Notes under the pieces: generated by a model
The model's input: the letters and a program-made list of their open reading frames with translations, nothing else
What the model was told of the DNA's origin: nothing
The model's database searches: none
From: JAYVSZ01 sp043774925
GTDB taxonomy: Bacteria > Pseudomonadota > Gammaproteobacteria > Burkholderiales > Methylophilaceae
Reading direction: 5' to 3'
DNA: 64,000 nucleotides
Assembly: GCA_043774925.1 (NCBI GenBank)
Contig: JAYVSZ010000048.1
Span: forward strand, 34,932 to 98,931
Part shown: positions 8,900 through 18,610 of the stretch, piece by piece
How the letters are laid out: every line of letters begins with the position of its first letter
Numbering within the stretch: the first letter of the stretch is position 1
Translations under genes and position numbers: made by a program

Positions 8900-9871
8900 A
8901 TGAATCAAAAAATAACTATGGAACAAGCGCAAGTTGTACTTGCCAACCCGCGTGGTTTTTGCGCAGGGGTCGATCGTGCGATTATTATCGTCGAGCAGGC
9001 ATTAGAAAAGTTCGGCGCGCCGATTTACGTGCGTAACGAAGTGGTACACAACAAATTTGTGGTAGACGAGCTGCGCGCAAAAGGTGCAGTTTTTGTGCAT
9101 CATCTAGATGAAATCCCCGCTGGCAGCACCGTTATTTTTAGCGCACATGGTGTTTCTAAAGCCATTCGCACAGAGGCCGATAGCCGAGGCTTAACGGCAT
9201 TTGACGCCACTTGTCCGCTTGTTACCAAGGTGCATATCGAAGTCGCGAAAATGCGCAAAGCAGGCATGGAAATTATCATGATTGGTCACAAAGGCCACCC
9301 CGAGGTTGAAGGCACCATGGGACAATCTGAGGCTGGCATGTATTTGGTGGAAACGCCTGAAGACGTGGCGAAATTAAAGGTGAATAACCCAGAGAAACTC
9401 GCTTTCGTCACGCAAACCACGCTTTCTATGGACGATGCGGCGCGTGTGATTGATGCGTTGCAAGCGCGCTTCCCTAATATCCATGCGCCCAAAAGTGATG
9501 ATATTTGTTACGCCACACAAAACCGCCAAGATGCGGTGAAAATTATGGCGAAAGATTGTGATTTGGTCATTATTGTTGGCTCACCGAATAGTTCCAACTC
9601 AAACCGCTTGCGCGAAGTCGCGCAAAACCAAGGCGTAGAGGCTTACATGGTGGACAACGCCAGCTTTATTGACATGAACTGGCTTAAAAACAAAAAGAAA
9701 ATTGGCGTTTCCGCTGGTGCTTCTGCGCCCGAAATTTTAGTGAAAGAAGTGATTGCAACCTTACAAACATTGGGCGCAAACGAGGTGACTGAGTTGCACG
9801 GTGTAGTGGAAAGCGTGGTATTTCAACTACCAAAAAATCTAACTGCTGCCGTAAAAAATATGCAAAGTTAG
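8900..9871 (+). CDS. ispH: 4-hydroxy-3-methylbut-2-enyl diphosphate reductase
   Basis: 323 residues from ATG 8900; a TTG at 8894 and an ATG at 8918 are alternatives, and no start has a convincing ribosome site. The last step of the MEP isoprenoid pathway makes IPP and DMAPP using a [4Fe-4S] cluster. The three cluster cysteines are in NPRGFCAGVDRA, DATCPLVTKVH and DICYATQNRQ. The catalytic Glu/His motifs HGVSK and GHKGHPEVEGT are present. It is followed seven bases later by nudB. Confidence 0.95.
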   Translation: MNQKITMEQAQVVLANPRGFCAGVDRAIIIVEQALEKFGAPIYVRNEVVHNKFVVDELRAKGAVFVHHLDEIPAGSTVIFSAHGVSKAIRTEADSRGLTAFDATCPLVTKVHIEVAKMRKAGMEIIMIGHKGHPEVEGTMGQSEAGMYLVETPEDVAKLKVNNPEKLAFVTQTTLSMDDAARVIDALQARFPNIHAPKSDDICYATQNRQDAVKIMAKDCDLVIIVGSPNSSNSNRLREVAQNQGVEAYMVDNASFIDMNWLKNKKKIGVSAGASAPEILVKEVIATLQTLGANEVTELHGVVESVVFQLPKNLTAAVKNMQS

Positions 9872-9877
9872 CAATAA

Positions 9878-10330
9878 TTGAAAAAATTTAAAACGCCTAT
9901 CTCCGCGCTGGTGCTCATTCACACGCCAGATTTGCAAGTGCTAATAATGGAACGCGCTGATAAAGTAGGCTTTTGGCAATCAGTCACTGGTAGTTTGGAA
10001 AACGACGAAACACCGAGCGAAGCGGCCATTCGGGAAGTACGTGAGGAAACTGGCTTAGACGCGCCAAAATACGATTTGCAGGATTGGCAAGTCAGCAACG
10101 TTTACGAAATTTACCCACATTGGCGCCACCGTTACGCGCCCGACGTGACAGAGAATACCGAGCACCTTTTTGGTTTGCTGTTGCCTAAGCAGTTAGCCAT
10201 TGCACTCGCGCCTGATGAGCATGTGCGCTACGAATGGGTGGATTGGCGTGAGGCTGCAGCACGTGTGTTTAGCTGGACAAATGTGGACGCCCTAAAAAGA
10301 TTAGGTGAAAAACACCAATTATCGTTATAA
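9878..10330 (+). CDS. nudB: Dihydroneopterin triphosphate diphosphatase (Nudix)
   Basis: 150 residues with a complete Nudix box (G-x5-E-x7-REVREETG, residues 37-59) that binds Mg2+. The YEIYPHWRHRYAPDVTENTEHLF segment is characteristic of NudB, which removes pyrophosphate from dihydroneopterin triphosphate in folate synthesis. The reading frame begins at TTG (9878), seven bases after ispH. No ATG occurs before the conserved PISALVLIHT strand, so the rare start is likely real. Confidence 0.87.
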   Translation: MKKFKTPISALVLIHTPDLQVLIMERADKVGFWQSVTGSLENDETPSEAAIREVREETGLDAPKYDLQDWQVSNVYEIYPHWRHRYAPDVTENTEHLFGLLLPKQLAIALAPDEHVRYEWVDWREAAARVFSWTNVDALKRLGEKHQLSL

Positions 10331-10339
10331 AATAGCATA

Positions 10340-11452
10340 ATGCAAACAGAAGCCATTAAATCAAGTCCTATTAAATTTGAGCGCTACCAAAAATCGGCCG
10401 ACGACGATTGCCAAGCGCGCATTTTGGCTGCGCGCGCCAAGCTGGGCAAGCGTTTGGTCATTTTAGGCCATCACTATCAGCACGAGAGCGTGTATCGCCA
10501 TGCCGATTTTACGGGCGATTCTCTGAAACTCTCCAAATATTGCGAAAGTTTAGATGCTGAATTTATCGTATTTTTAGGCGTGCACTTTATGGCAGAAGTC
10601 GCCGATATTTTAAGCCGTCCCGAGCAAATCGTGATTCTGCCAGATTTGGCTGCGGGCTGCAGCATGGCCGATATGGCGAATTTAGCCAAAGTCGAACGTA
10701 GCTATCGCGAACTAAGCAAAATGCTAGATTTTGACGAAACGATTACGCCTGTTACCTATATTAACTCCGCCGCCGATTTAAAAGCGTTTTGTGGCGAGCA
10801 TGGCGGCATTGTTTGTACATCAACTAACGCGCCAAAAATACTCGAGTGGAGTTTTAAACAGCGCGAAAAAGTGCTGTTTTTTCCCGATCAAAACTTAGGC
10901 CGCTGGAGCGGGCATAAAATGGGCATTCCGCTAGACCAAATGCCGATTTGGGATCCTGATCAACCGCAAGGCGGCTTAACGGTTCAGCAAATTAAAAATG
11001 CCAAAATATTACTTTGGAAAGGCCATTGCGCGGTGCACCAGATGTTCCGCCCACAAAATATTGAGCATTTTAAAAAATTGCATCCCGATGGCCATGTGAT
11101 TTCACACCCAGAAGCGCCGTTTGAAGTGTGTTTGAACTCTGATTTTGTCGGTTCAACCGAATATATTTTAAAAACCGTGACGGATGCAGCACCGAATACC
11201 AAATGGCTGGTCGGCACAGAATTAAACCTCGTCACGCGCTTAGCCGAGCAAATGAAACCGCAAGGCAAACACGTGCAATTTATGAGCCACGTCGTGTGCG
11301 AATGCTCCACCATGGCGCGCATTGATCCGCAACATTTGGCTTGGTGCCTAGAGAATTTGGCTGAAGGCAATATTGTGAATCAAATTACCGTACCAAAGCA
11401 TGAAGCGGTGCTTGCCAAATTGACGCTAGACCGCATGCTTGCTGCTTCTTAG
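10340..11452 (+). CDS. nadA: Quinolinate synthase
   Basis: 370 residues. It condenses iminoaspartate with dihydroxyacetone phosphate to quinolinate for NAD synthesis, using an oxygen-sensitive [4Fe-4S] cluster. Family motifs are LGHHYQHESV, FLGVHFMAEVADILS, AAGCSMADMA (first cysteine), WKGHCAVHQMF, HPEAPFEVC and SHVVCECSTMARI. Cysteine placement and length match the long NadA form of Proteobacteria. It lies nine bases after nudB, so ispH-nudB-nadA may be co-transcribed. Confidence 0.96.
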   Translation: MQTEAIKSSPIKFERYQKSADDDCQARILAARAKLGKRLVILGHHYQHESVYRHADFTGDSLKLSKYCESLDAEFIVFLGVHFMAEVADILSRPEQIVILPDLAAGCSMADMANLAKVERSYRELSKMLDFDETITPVTYINSAADLKAFCGEHGGIVCTSTNAPKILEWSFKQREKVLFFPDQNLGRWSGHKMGIPLDQMPIWDPDQPQGGLTVQQIKNAKILLWKGHCAVHQMFRPQNIEHFKKLHPDGHVISHPEAPFEVCLNSDFVGSTEYILKTVTDAAPNTKWLVGTELNLVTRLAEQMKPQGKHVQFMSHVVCECSTMARIDPQHLAWCLENLAEGNIVNQITVPKHEAVLAKLTLDRMLAAS

Positions 11453-11454
11453 CC

Positions 11455-11572
11455 GTCATTCTGGCAAAGGCCAGAATCTAGGCCAAGTTCTAGGGATGCA
11501 CAACTTTAAAGCTTTTATTTACATTTGCTTAATTTGAAACTCGTCTGGATACTGGCCTTCGCCAGTATGACG
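11455..11572. repeat. MITE-like inverted-repeat element (GTCATTC family)
   Basis: A 118-bp intergenic element. Its left end begins CGTCATTCTGGC, and the reverse complement of its right end begins CGTCATACTGGC. The two ends match at nearly all of the first 22 positions. Each end also folds on itself (CTGGC..GCCAG). It lies between nadA and the HIT gene. Related ends are found at 29079, 29925 and 50046. There is no coding sequence. Confidence 0.75.
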
Positions 11573-11592
11573 AAAAAAAGAAAGTATTCTGA

Positions 11593-12027
11593 ATGAATTC
11601 CTGCCCGCTTTGCCAACCCAGCCCGTACGAAATTTTATGGCAGGACGATTTTTGCCGTGTTGTGTTGTTGAATGATGCGGATTACCCTGCCTATTGCCGT
11701 GTAGAATTACTCGCACATATTAAAGAAATGACTGATTTAGCGCCACCAGACCGCGCGCGCATGATGAAGGTGGTATTTTCAGTGGAAACCGCAATGCGCG
11801 AAGTTATGCAACCCGATAAAATCAACCTCGCCAGCTTGGGCAATAAAACGCCGCATCTACATTGGCATGTAATTCCACGCTTTGAAAACGATAAACATTT
11901 TCCAAATTCGCACTGGGGAGCGGCGCTGCGCGATGATTCGCCAAAAGCGTTAAATACAGTGCAAAAAAGCGCGCTGGCAGACAAAATTAAAGCGCATATT
12001 GCATGCGCTTTAAAAGCAGATTCATAA
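11593..12027 (+). CDS. HIT-family nucleotide hydrolase/transferase
   Basis: 144 residues with the histidine-triad motif HLHWHVIPR near residues 96-104. The N-terminal CPLC (residues 4-7) is a common zinc-type element in some HIT proteins. Family members hydrolyse dinucleoside polyphosphates or aminoacyl-AMP-type substrates; the substrate here cannot be told. The start follows a MITE-like element by about 20 bases. Confidence 0.82.
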   Translation: MNSCPLCQPSPYEILWQDDFCRVVLLNDADYPAYCRVELLAHIKEMTDLAPPDRARMMKVVFSVETAMREVMQPDKINLASLGNKTPHLHWHVIPRFENDKHFPNSHWGAALRDDSPKALNTVQKSALADKIKAHIACALKADS

Positions 12028-12037
12028 GCATGTCCCA

Positions 12038-12090
12038 AGCACTGCCCTGAGAATCTCATGGATATTGGCTCGCAGAGGCATGAAATTCTC
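12038..12090 (+). repeat. Dispersed CATGGATATTGG repeat, intergenic copy 1
   Basis: The core is at 12057-12068. The 5' flank AGCACTGCCCTG is shared exactly with the copy at 60793-60826. This copy can form a hairpin: GAGAATCTCATG (12049-12060) pairs at 11 of 12 positions with CATGAAATTCTC (12079-12090). It sits between the convergent HIT and ferredoxin genes and may also serve as their terminator region. Confidence 0.8.
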
Positions 12091-12099
12091 TCGAGGGTT

Positions 12100-12411
12100 T
12101 TAAACGACTAAACGTTCAACAATTTTGCCGTGCTGCAAATGGCTATCGATAATCTCGTCAATATCCTCGTTATCCACAAATGTGTACCAAATCGCTTGCG
12201 GATAAACCACCAGCAGAGGCCCTTCACCACAACGGTCTAAACAACCAGAACGATTAATACGTACTTTGCCTTCGCCACTCAAACCTAACTTTTTTACACG
12301 GGCTTTCATGTGGTCAAACGCTGCTTCTGCGCCTTTGTCTTGGCAACACGCTTCGCCATTTTCACGCTGATTTAAGCAAAAAAACACGTGATATTCGTAA
12401 AAATTTTGCAT
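12100..12411 (-). CDS. Thioredoxin-like [2Fe-2S] ferredoxin
   Basis: 103 residues. Cysteines at positions 12, 22/23, 57 and 61 (RINRSGCLDRCGEGP) match the thioredoxin-fold [2Fe-2S] ferredoxin family. The PQAIWYTFVDNEDIDEII C-terminus is also typical. It is probably a cytoplasmic electron carrier with unknown partner. It lies two bases after the tonB-like gene, at the end of a leftward run from metH. Confidence 0.85.
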   Translation of the reverse strand: MQNFYEYHVFFCLNQRENGEACCQDKGAEAAFDHMKARVKKLGLSGEGKVRINRSGCLDRCGEGPLLVVYPQAIWYTFVDNEDIDEIIDSHLQHGKIVERLVV

Positions 12412-12413
12412 CT

Positions 12414-13388
12414 TTATTGTGTTGCGCCTTCGGTCGCCAGCATATCTTCTTGCGTAAAAGTCCAGGTGCGAGTAATACCCAAAATATCCGTATTTTTTTT
12501 CATTTCTTCCGAAAATTTTGCATAGGGTGCCGCTAAATTAACGATATTTTTTGCCGCATCATCCAGCACTTTAGAGCCGGAACTCTTATTGATTTCAATA
12601 CTTTCTACCGAACCGTCCGATTTAATCGACACCGTCATGCGCAATTGGCCATAAATTTTTTGCTCGCGCGCCGCAGCGGGGTAATTTAAGTTGCCAATAC
12701 GCTCCACCTTTTGTCGCCAAGCTTCAAGATAAAGCGCATCGCTGGCCTCCTTAGTGCGTGCGCCAATAAAACGACGTTTCGGCCGTTTTTGATACTCGTC
12801 TTGCTGCTTAGCAATTTGTGCCTCAAGCCTATCCATTTCCACACTTGCCGCAATCAATTCAGCACGATTGATCGATTTTGCAGCCGCTTTTTGATCGCCT
12901 TTTTCTGGTTCTGCAGATGCCGCATCTTGCGTAGGATTAGACTCGACTTTATATTTTGAATTGATTTGCGTCAGTAGCGCTTGCGCTTCTTTTTCCAGCG
13001 CCGCCACACGCTTTTGCTCGCGCGCCTCTTGTGCCTGCATTTTGGCCGATTTTGACGCAGTGTGCGCCTCTGTGCTTGGTTTTAGCTTAACTTCAGTAGT
13101 TTTTTGATTTGGCGCAGGCAGCGCGGTTTTCATTTTGCGGTTTTTGTCGGTATTGCCGCCACGATCTAAATTGGCCTGCGCCAACAAATCTGCTTTATCT
13201 GGTGCATTTTTGGTTTTGGCGTTCACCAAAACTACATCTAATGAAGGCAGCCGCTCTGCAAGTTTTTTGATTTCGGGTTCAAATTTTACTGCAAGCAAAA
13301 CTACGTGAATAAAAATAGAAATCCATAGCGCAATCGCAATTGCGCTCATGGTTTTAAACTGATTAGTTAATTTAAGCGCTGCGTTCAT
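12414..13388 (-). CDS. TonB-like energy transducer
   Basis: 324 residues: a single N-terminal membrane helix (about residues 14-34), a long periplasmic Lys/Ala/Gln-rich predicted coiled region, and a C-terminal TonB domain (from NYPAAAREQKIYGQLRMTVSI to ITRTWTF). TonB links the ExbBD proton-motive machine to outer-membrane receptors. No exbB, exbD or receptor lies nearby, and betaproteobacterial copies next to mpl are common. The start overlaps the mpl stop by four bases. Confidence 0.82.
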   Translation of the reverse strand: MNAALKLTNQFKTMSAIAIALWISIFIHVVLLAVKFEPEIKKLAERLPSLDVVLVNAKTKNAPDKADLLAQANLDRGGNTDKNRKMKTALPAPNQKTTEVKLKPSTEAHTASKSAKMQAQEAREQKRVAALEKEAQALLTQINSKYKVESNPTQDAASAEPEKGDQKAAAKSINRAELIAASVEMDRLEAQIAKQQDEYQKRPKRRFIGARTKEASDALYLEAWRQKVERIGNLNYPAAAREQKIYGQLRMTVSIKSDGSVESIEINKSSGSKVLDDAAKNIVNLAAPYAKFSEEMKKNTDILGITRTWTFTQEDMLATEGATQ

Positions 13389-14767
13389 GCCAACGCATCA
13401 AGAATTTTTTGATGTACGCCACCAAATCCCCCGTTACTCATCACCAGAATATGGTCGCCTGATTTCGCGGTTTTTGCAATGGCTTGCACCAAATTTTCTA
13501 AGTTATCGAACGTTTGTGATTTTGATGCAATTGGCTTCAGCGCTTCCGCCGCATCCCAACCTAAATTAGCGCCATAACAAAACACCAAATCAGCATCTTT
13601 TAAGCTGGCGGGTAGCGCATCTTTCATCACACCCAATTTCATGGTGTTGCTGCGCGGTTCAAGCACAGCAATTATTTTATCATGGCTAGAAACCGCATCC
13701 AGCTTGGCTCGCAGCCCAGCTAACGTAGTCTCGATAGCGGTTGGGTGATGCGCAAAATCGTCATAAACCGTAATATGGTTCACCACACCTTTGGTTTCCA
13801 TGCGGCGTTTTACATTTTTAAACTCCCCCAGCGCGGCAATACTTTGCGCCACAGACACGCCCACGTGGCGCGCTGCAGCTATGCTGGCCAGCGCGTTCAT
13901 GCGATTATGCTCGCCCAGTAAATCCCATGTGACGCGCCCTAAATTTTTACCCGCAAAATGCACATCGAAACTGCCATCGCCATGCGCGTTTTCCGCATGC
14001 CAGTCGGTCGCGTCGCCAAACGCTTCCACAGGCGTCCAGCAGCCTTTTTCTATCACACGTTTCAGGCTAGCTTCCTTACCGTTGCTCACAATCAACCCTT
14101 GTTGTGGCACGGTTCTAACTAAGTGATGAAACTGTTTTTCTATCGCCGCTAAATCTTCAAAAATATCTGCATGGTCAAATTCCAAATTGTTCAACACAGC
14201 CGTGCGCGGGCGGTAATGCACAAATTTGGAACGTTTATCGAAAAACGCGGTGTCGTATTCGTCGGCCTCAATCACAAAAAATGGAGATAAACTATTTTTG
14301 TCTTGTTTCGGAGTTTGCGGCAAACGCGCCGAAACCCCAAAATTCTCAGGCACGCCGCCTATTAAAAATCCAGGCGCCAAACCTGCGTACTCCAACACCC
14401 AAGCCAACATAGAAGCTGTTGTCGTTTTGCCATGCGTACCTGCCACAGCCAACACCCACTTGCCTTGTAACACATTCTCCGCCAACCATTGCGGGCCAGA
14501 AATATACGGCAAACCAAGATTCAAAATTTCTTCCATCAGCGCGTTACCGCGCGTAACCACATTGCCAATCACATAAATATCGGGGTTAAGTTTGGTTTGT
14601 TCAGGCGAAAAACCTTCAATCAATTCAATGCCTTGCGCCTCAAGTTGCGTGCTCATGGGCGGGTAAACGTTGGCGTCGCAACCCGTGACTTTAAAGCCCG
14701 CGGATTTTGCCAGCGCCGCTATACCGCCCATAAATGTACCGCAAATACCTAATATGTGAATATGCAT
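13385..14767 (-). CDS. mpl: UDP-N-acetylmuramate:tripeptide ligase (murein recycling)
   Basis: 460 residues. It ligates the recycled tripeptide L-Ala-gamma-D-Glu-mDAP to UDP-MurNAc. The N-terminal HILGICGTFMGGIAALAKSAG matches Mpl rather than MurC. The ATP-binding motif VAGTHGKTTTASMLAW and the Mur ligase middle motifs EADEYDTAFFDKRSKF and LNNLEFDHADIF are intact, as is YDDFAHHPTAI near residue 340. It is three bases downstream of metH and overlaps tonB. Confidence 0.95.
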   Translation of the reverse strand: MHIHILGICGTFMGGIAALAKSAGFKVTGCDANVYPPMSTQLEAQGIELIEGFSPEQTKLNPDIYVIGNVVTRGNALMEEILNLGLPYISGPQWLAENVLQGKWVLAVAGTHGKTTTASMLAWVLEYAGLAPGFLIGGVPENFGVSARLPQTPKQDKNSLSPFFVIEADEYDTAFFDKRSKFVHYRPRTAVLNNLEFDHADIFEDLAAIEKQFHHLVRTVPQQGLIVSNGKEASLKRVIEKGCWTPVEAFGDATDWHAENAHGDGSFDVHFAGKNLGRVTWDLLGEHNRMNALASIAAARHVGVSVAQSIAALGEFKNVKRRMETKGVVNHITVYDDFAHHPTAIETTLAGLRAKLDAVSSHDKIIAVLEPRSNTMKLGVMKDALPASLKDADLVFCYGANLGWDAAEALKPIASKSQTFDNLENLVQAIAKTAKSGDHILVMSNGGFGGVHQKILDALA

Positions 14768-14769
14768 AA

Positions 14770-17700
14770 TTAACTCAAATTCGGCGCGAGCCAGCGCTCT
14801 AAATAGTCTTTCGGCAAGTTGCGGCGTTTTGCCATGTCTTCTAGCTGGTCGTTGCCAATTTTATCTACACTAAAATATTTGGCATCTTTGTGCGCAAAGT
14901 AAAAACCACTCACTGCTGCGGCGGGCAGCATGGCGAAGCTTTCGGTGAGTTGCATGTCAATTTCCTCGCACTGTAGCAGCTTGAACATATCGGCTTTTAC
15001 CGTGTGGTCTGGGCAGGCGGGGTAGCCAGGCGCGGGGCGGATACCAGCGTATTCTTCTTTTATCAGCGCATTCACATCCAATTTCTCACTGCTCGCGTAG
15101 CCCCATAAATCGGTACGCACGCGCTCGTGCATATATTCCGCAAAGGCCTCTGCAAGGCGATCTGCAAGGCTTTTAAACATGATGCCGCTGTAGTCGTCAT
15201 TATCATCGGCAAAGCGTTTTTCAATTTTTTCTGTGCCCAAGCCTGCGGTGACGGCAAATAGGCCAATATAGTCATCAACTTTTGGTTCGTTTTCTCTGGC
15301 TTTTAGCACAATAAAATCGCTCAAACATTGGTTGGGTTTAGCCACGCCATCTACCACGGGCTTAACTGTTTGTTGGCGCATGCCGTAGTAAGTAAACGCG
15401 ACTTGGCTACGCGTGTCGTCCGTGTAAATTTCAATATCATCGTCGTTCACGCTATTAGCAGGCATGAGCGCAACCACACCATTTGCCGTTAGCCAGCGGC
15501 CATCGATGATTTTTTTCAGCATGGCTTGTGCTTCTGCAAATACTTTTGTTGCGGCTTCACCCACCACTTTGTCAGTTAAAATCGCAGGGTAGCTACCCGC
15601 TAAATCCCACGTTTGAAAAAACGGACTCCAATCAATATATTGCGCAATCAGGTTTAAATCGATATTTTTAAACACGCGGCGACCAATAAACTTAGGCTTC
15701 ACAGGCGCGTTTTCACCCATAAAACTTAATTTGGTCTTATTGGCGCGCGCTTGCGCTAAGTTAAGCATAGGCACGCCTTTTTTGTTGGCGTGTTGCTGCC
15801 TTGCTTTTTCGTAATCGGCTTGAATTTCTGCCAAATACGCACCGCGCGTTTCGGGCGCAAGCAAGTTTTGCATAATCGAAACCGAGCGCGATGCATCGGG
15901 CACATACACCACTGGGCCATCGTAATGCGGGGCGATTTTTACCGCCGTATGCGCGCGCGAAGTCGTCGCACCGCCAATCAAAAGCGGCACTTTTTTGTCG
16001 CTAAAGTAGGGGTCGCGCTGCATTTCGCGCGCCATGTGCGCCATTTCTTCTAAACTTGGCGTAATCAAACCGCTCAAGCCGATAATGTCCGCGCCTTCGG
16101 CTTTCGCCATGGCGAGAATCTCCGCCGCTGGCACCATCACGCCCATGTTCACTACTTCAAAATTATTGCATTGCAACACCACAGAAACAATATTTTTGCC
16201 AATATCATGTACATCGCCCTTCACGGTGGCGATGACCATTTTTCCTTTTGGTTTGGCTACAATGCCCGTCCTTGCTTGCTCTTCGGCCTTTTCCTGCTCG
16301 ATAAACGGAATGAGATGCGCCACAGCCGCTTTCATCACGCGGGCAGATTTAACCACTTGCGGCAAGAACATTTTACCTTGGCCAAATAAATCGCCAACAA
16401 TGTTCATGCCATCCATCAACGGGCCTTCAATCACGTGAATTGGCCTGCCGCCACTGGCGGCAACCGCCGCGCGCGCTTCTTCGGTATCTTCCACAATAAA
16501 CTCAGTAATGCCATGCACCATGGCGTGCGCAAGGCGCTTATTCACTGGCGTGGCAGCTTCTGGCGTACCGCGCCATTCCAGCGTGGCCTCAATTTTTTTT
16601 CCGCCCGCGGTGAGCGTGCCAGCAATTTCAATCATGCGCTCGGTGGCATCTTCTCTGCGGTTAAGCACCACATCTTCAACACGCTCTTTTAACTCTGCTG
16701 GCAAATCGTCATACACGCCCATCATGCCCGCGTTGACAATGCCCATGGTCATGCCCGCCTGAATGGCGTGGTAGAGGAAAACCGTGTGAATCGCCTCACG
16801 TGCGGGGTCATTACCACGGAAACTGAAGCTTACATTTGAAACGCCGCCAGAAATTTTGGCGTGTGGCAGGTTTTGCTTAATCCAGCGCGTAGCGTTAATA
16901 AAGTCCACCGCATAGTTATTGTGTTCTTCAATACCCGTGGCGATGGCGAAAATATTCGGGTCAAAAATAATGTCTTCTGGCGGAAACCCTTGCGCCACAA
17001 GCAAATCGTAAGCGCGTTTGCAAATCTCTGTTTTGCGCGCAAACGTATCGGCTTGGCCTTTTTCGTCAAACGCCATCACAATGACTGCTGCGCCGTATTG
17101 GCGGCAAAGTGTGGCTTGGCGTAAAAATTCGGCTTCGCCTTCTTTCATTGAGATGGAGTTGACAATAGACTTGCCTTGCACGCATTTAAGGCCAGCCTCA
17201 ATCACGCTCCATTTGCTGGAATCAATCATAATCGGCACGCGCGCAATATCGGGCTCGCTGGCGATTAAATTGAGGAAATGCGTCATGGCTTTAATGGCAT
17301 CCAACATGCCTTCGTCCATGTTAATGTCGATGACTTGCGCGCCATTTTCAACTTGGCTCCGCGCCACACTTAAGGCTTCTTCGTATTGCTCGTTAATAAT
17401 CATGCGCGCAAACGCTTTACTGCCTGTGACGTTGGTGCGCTCGCCTACATTTACAAATAATGAGCTGTCATCAATGGTAAATGGCTCTAGGCCTGAGAGG
17501 CGCATGGATATTGGCGTTTGAGGCACTTGCCTTGGCGTGATATTTTTAATCGATTCATAAATCGCATTGATATGCGCGGGAGTTGTACCGCAACAACCGC
17601 CTGCGATATTGATAAAACCTGCTTCGGCAAACTCTTTTACAAGGCTAGAAGTGTCGGCTGGTTTTTCGTCAAAACCGGTGTCAGACATCGGGTTAGGCAG

Positions 17701-18558
17701 ACCAGCATTCGGATAAATACACACAAATGTGTCGGCGATTTTTGAAAGCTCTTCTGCATACGGCCGCATCAAAGTCGCGCCTAAAGCGCAATTGAGGCCA
17801 ATCGTCAGTGGTTTAGCATGGCGCACGGAATTCCAAAATGCGGGTACAGTTTGCCCAGATAAAATGCGACCAGAAGCATCGGTCACCGTGCCAGAAATCA
17901 TAAGCGGCATGCGATAGCCAACTTCTTCAAAAAACGTCTCAATGGCAAACAGCGCCGCTTTGCAGTTAAGCGTGTCGAATATAGTTTCCACCATTAAAAT
18001 ATCCGCGCCACCTTCCACCAGCCCGCGTGTTTGCTCAAGATAAGCGCTTACTAACTGGTCAAAGCTTACATTACGCGCTGCGGGGTCGTTCACATCGGGT
18101 GAAATACTTGCAGTTTTTGGCGTTGGCCCAAGCGCACCCGCCACAAAGCGCGGCTTATCTGGCGTGCTGTATTTATCACAAGCAGCTTTGGCAAGTTTGG
18201 CCGCTTGCACGTTCATTTCATAAACCAAATGCGCCATGTGGTAATCGTCTTGTGCTACTTTGGTTGCGCCGAAAGTATTGGTTTCAATAATATCTGCGCC
18301 TGCGGCCAAATATTGCTCGTGAATTTCTTGAATCACTTGAGGCTGGGTAAGGCTTAATAGCTCGTTATTACCTTTTACAAACAGCTCGCGCTCGCCAGCA
18401 GACGCAGCAAAATCCTTGAAGCGTTCACCGCGATAATCCGCCTCAGTCAGCTTATATTGCTGAATCATGGTACCCATCGCGCCATCTAAAATAAGGATGC
18501 GCTGCTTTAGCAACTCGCGGAGTTTAGTTTCTGTTGGTAATATGCTGGCTTGTGTCAT
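14770..18558 (-). CDS. metH: Cobalamin-dependent methionine synthase
   Basis: 1262 residues with all four modules: homocysteine/zinc domain (AGGCCGT near residue 318 plus an upstream cysteine), methyl-THF pterin domain (NVGERTNVTGSKAF), cobalamin domain with DVHDIG supplying the cobalt-ligating His, and the C-terminal SAM-activation domain (RPAPGYPACPDHT). It transfers methyl from 5-methyl-THF to homocysteine. No cobalamin or SAM riboswitch fits in the 52-base gap upstream. One copy of the dispersed CATGGATATTGG core lies inside the coding sequence (17503-17514). Confidence 0.97.
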   Translation of the reverse strand: MTQASILPTETKLRELLKQRILILDGAMGTMIQQYKLTEADYRGERFKDFAASAGERELFVKGNNELLSLTQPQVIQEIHEQYLAAGADIIETNTFGATKVAQDDYHMAHLVYEMNVQAAKLAKAACDKYSTPDKPRFVAGALGPTPKTASISPDVNDPAARNVSFDQLVSAYLEQTRGLVEGGADILMVETIFDTLNCKAALFAIETFFEEVGYRMPLMISGTVTDASGRILSGQTVPAFWNSVRHAKPLTIGLNCALGATLMRPYAEELSKIADTFVCIYPNAGLPNPMSDTGFDEKPADTSSLVKEFAEAGFINIAGGCCGTTPAHINAIYESIKNITPRQVPQTPISMRLSGLEPFTIDDSSLFVNVGERTNVTGSKAFARMIINEQYEEALSVARSQVENGAQVIDINMDEGMLDAIKAMTHFLNLIASEPDIARVPIMIDSSKWSVIEAGLKCVQGKSIVNSISMKEGEAEFLRQATLCRQYGAAVIVMAFDEKGQADTFARKTEICKRAYDLLVAQGFPPEDIIFDPNIFAIATGIEEHNNYAVDFINATRWIKQNLPHAKISGGVSNVSFSFRGNDPAREAIHTVFLYHAIQAGMTMGIVNAGMMGVYDDLPAELKERVEDVVLNRREDATERMIEIAGTLTAGGKKIEATLEWRGTPEAATPVNKRLAHAMVHGITEFIVEDTEEARAAVAASGGRPIHVIEGPLMDGMNIVGDLFGQGKMFLPQVVKSARVMKAAVAHLIPFIEQEKAEEQARTGIVAKPKGKMVIATVKGDVHDIGKNIVSVVLQCNNFEVVNMGVMVPAAEILAMAKAEGADIIGLSGLITPSLEEMAHMAREMQRDPYFSDKKVPLLIGGATTSRAHTAVKIAPHYDGPVVYVPDASRSVSIMQNLLAPETRGAYLAEIQADYEKARQQHANKKGVPMLNLAQARANKTKLSFMGENAPVKPKFIGRRVFKNIDLNLIAQYIDWSPFFQTWDLAGSYPAILTDKVVGEAATKVFAEAQAMLKKIIDGRWLTANGVVALMPANSVNDDDIEIYTDDTRSQVAFTYYGMRQQTVKPVVDGVAKPNQCLSDFIVLKARENEPKVDDYIGLFAVTAGLGTEKIEKRFADDNDDYSGIMFKSLADRLAEAFAEYMHERVRTDLWGYASSEKLDVNALIKEEYAGIRPAPGYPACPDHTVKADMFKLLQCEEIDMQLTESFAMLPAAAVSGFYFAHKDAKYFSVDKIGNDQLEDMAKRRNLPKDYLERWLAPNLS
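17490..17518 (+). repeat. Dispersed CATGGATATTGG repeat, copy within metH
   Basis: The exact 12-base core is at 17503-17514 inside metH, in the segment encoding PISMRLSGLEP, which is conserved in MetH. Its 5' side (GCCTGAGAGGCG) also resembles the element consensus. It is therefore either tolerated within conserved codons or partly coincidental. Confidence 0.6.
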
Positions 18559-18610
18559 GGAAATGCAATATTTAAGGTTTGCGTAATTTTATCACGCAAA
18601 GTAGCATGAG

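Noticed and set aside
9471..9495. CATGGATATTAGG-like sequence in ispH as a further repeat copy
   Set aside because: Only the core half matches, the flanks do not match, and the codons encode the conserved NIHAPKSDDICYATQNRQ region, so chance similarity is likely.
18559..18610. Cobalamin or SAM riboswitch upstream of metH, and a hairpin TTTGCGT/ACGCAAA at 18578-18600
   Set aside because: The gap is only 52 bases, too small for either riboswitch. The hairpin has no T tract and is probably incidental.
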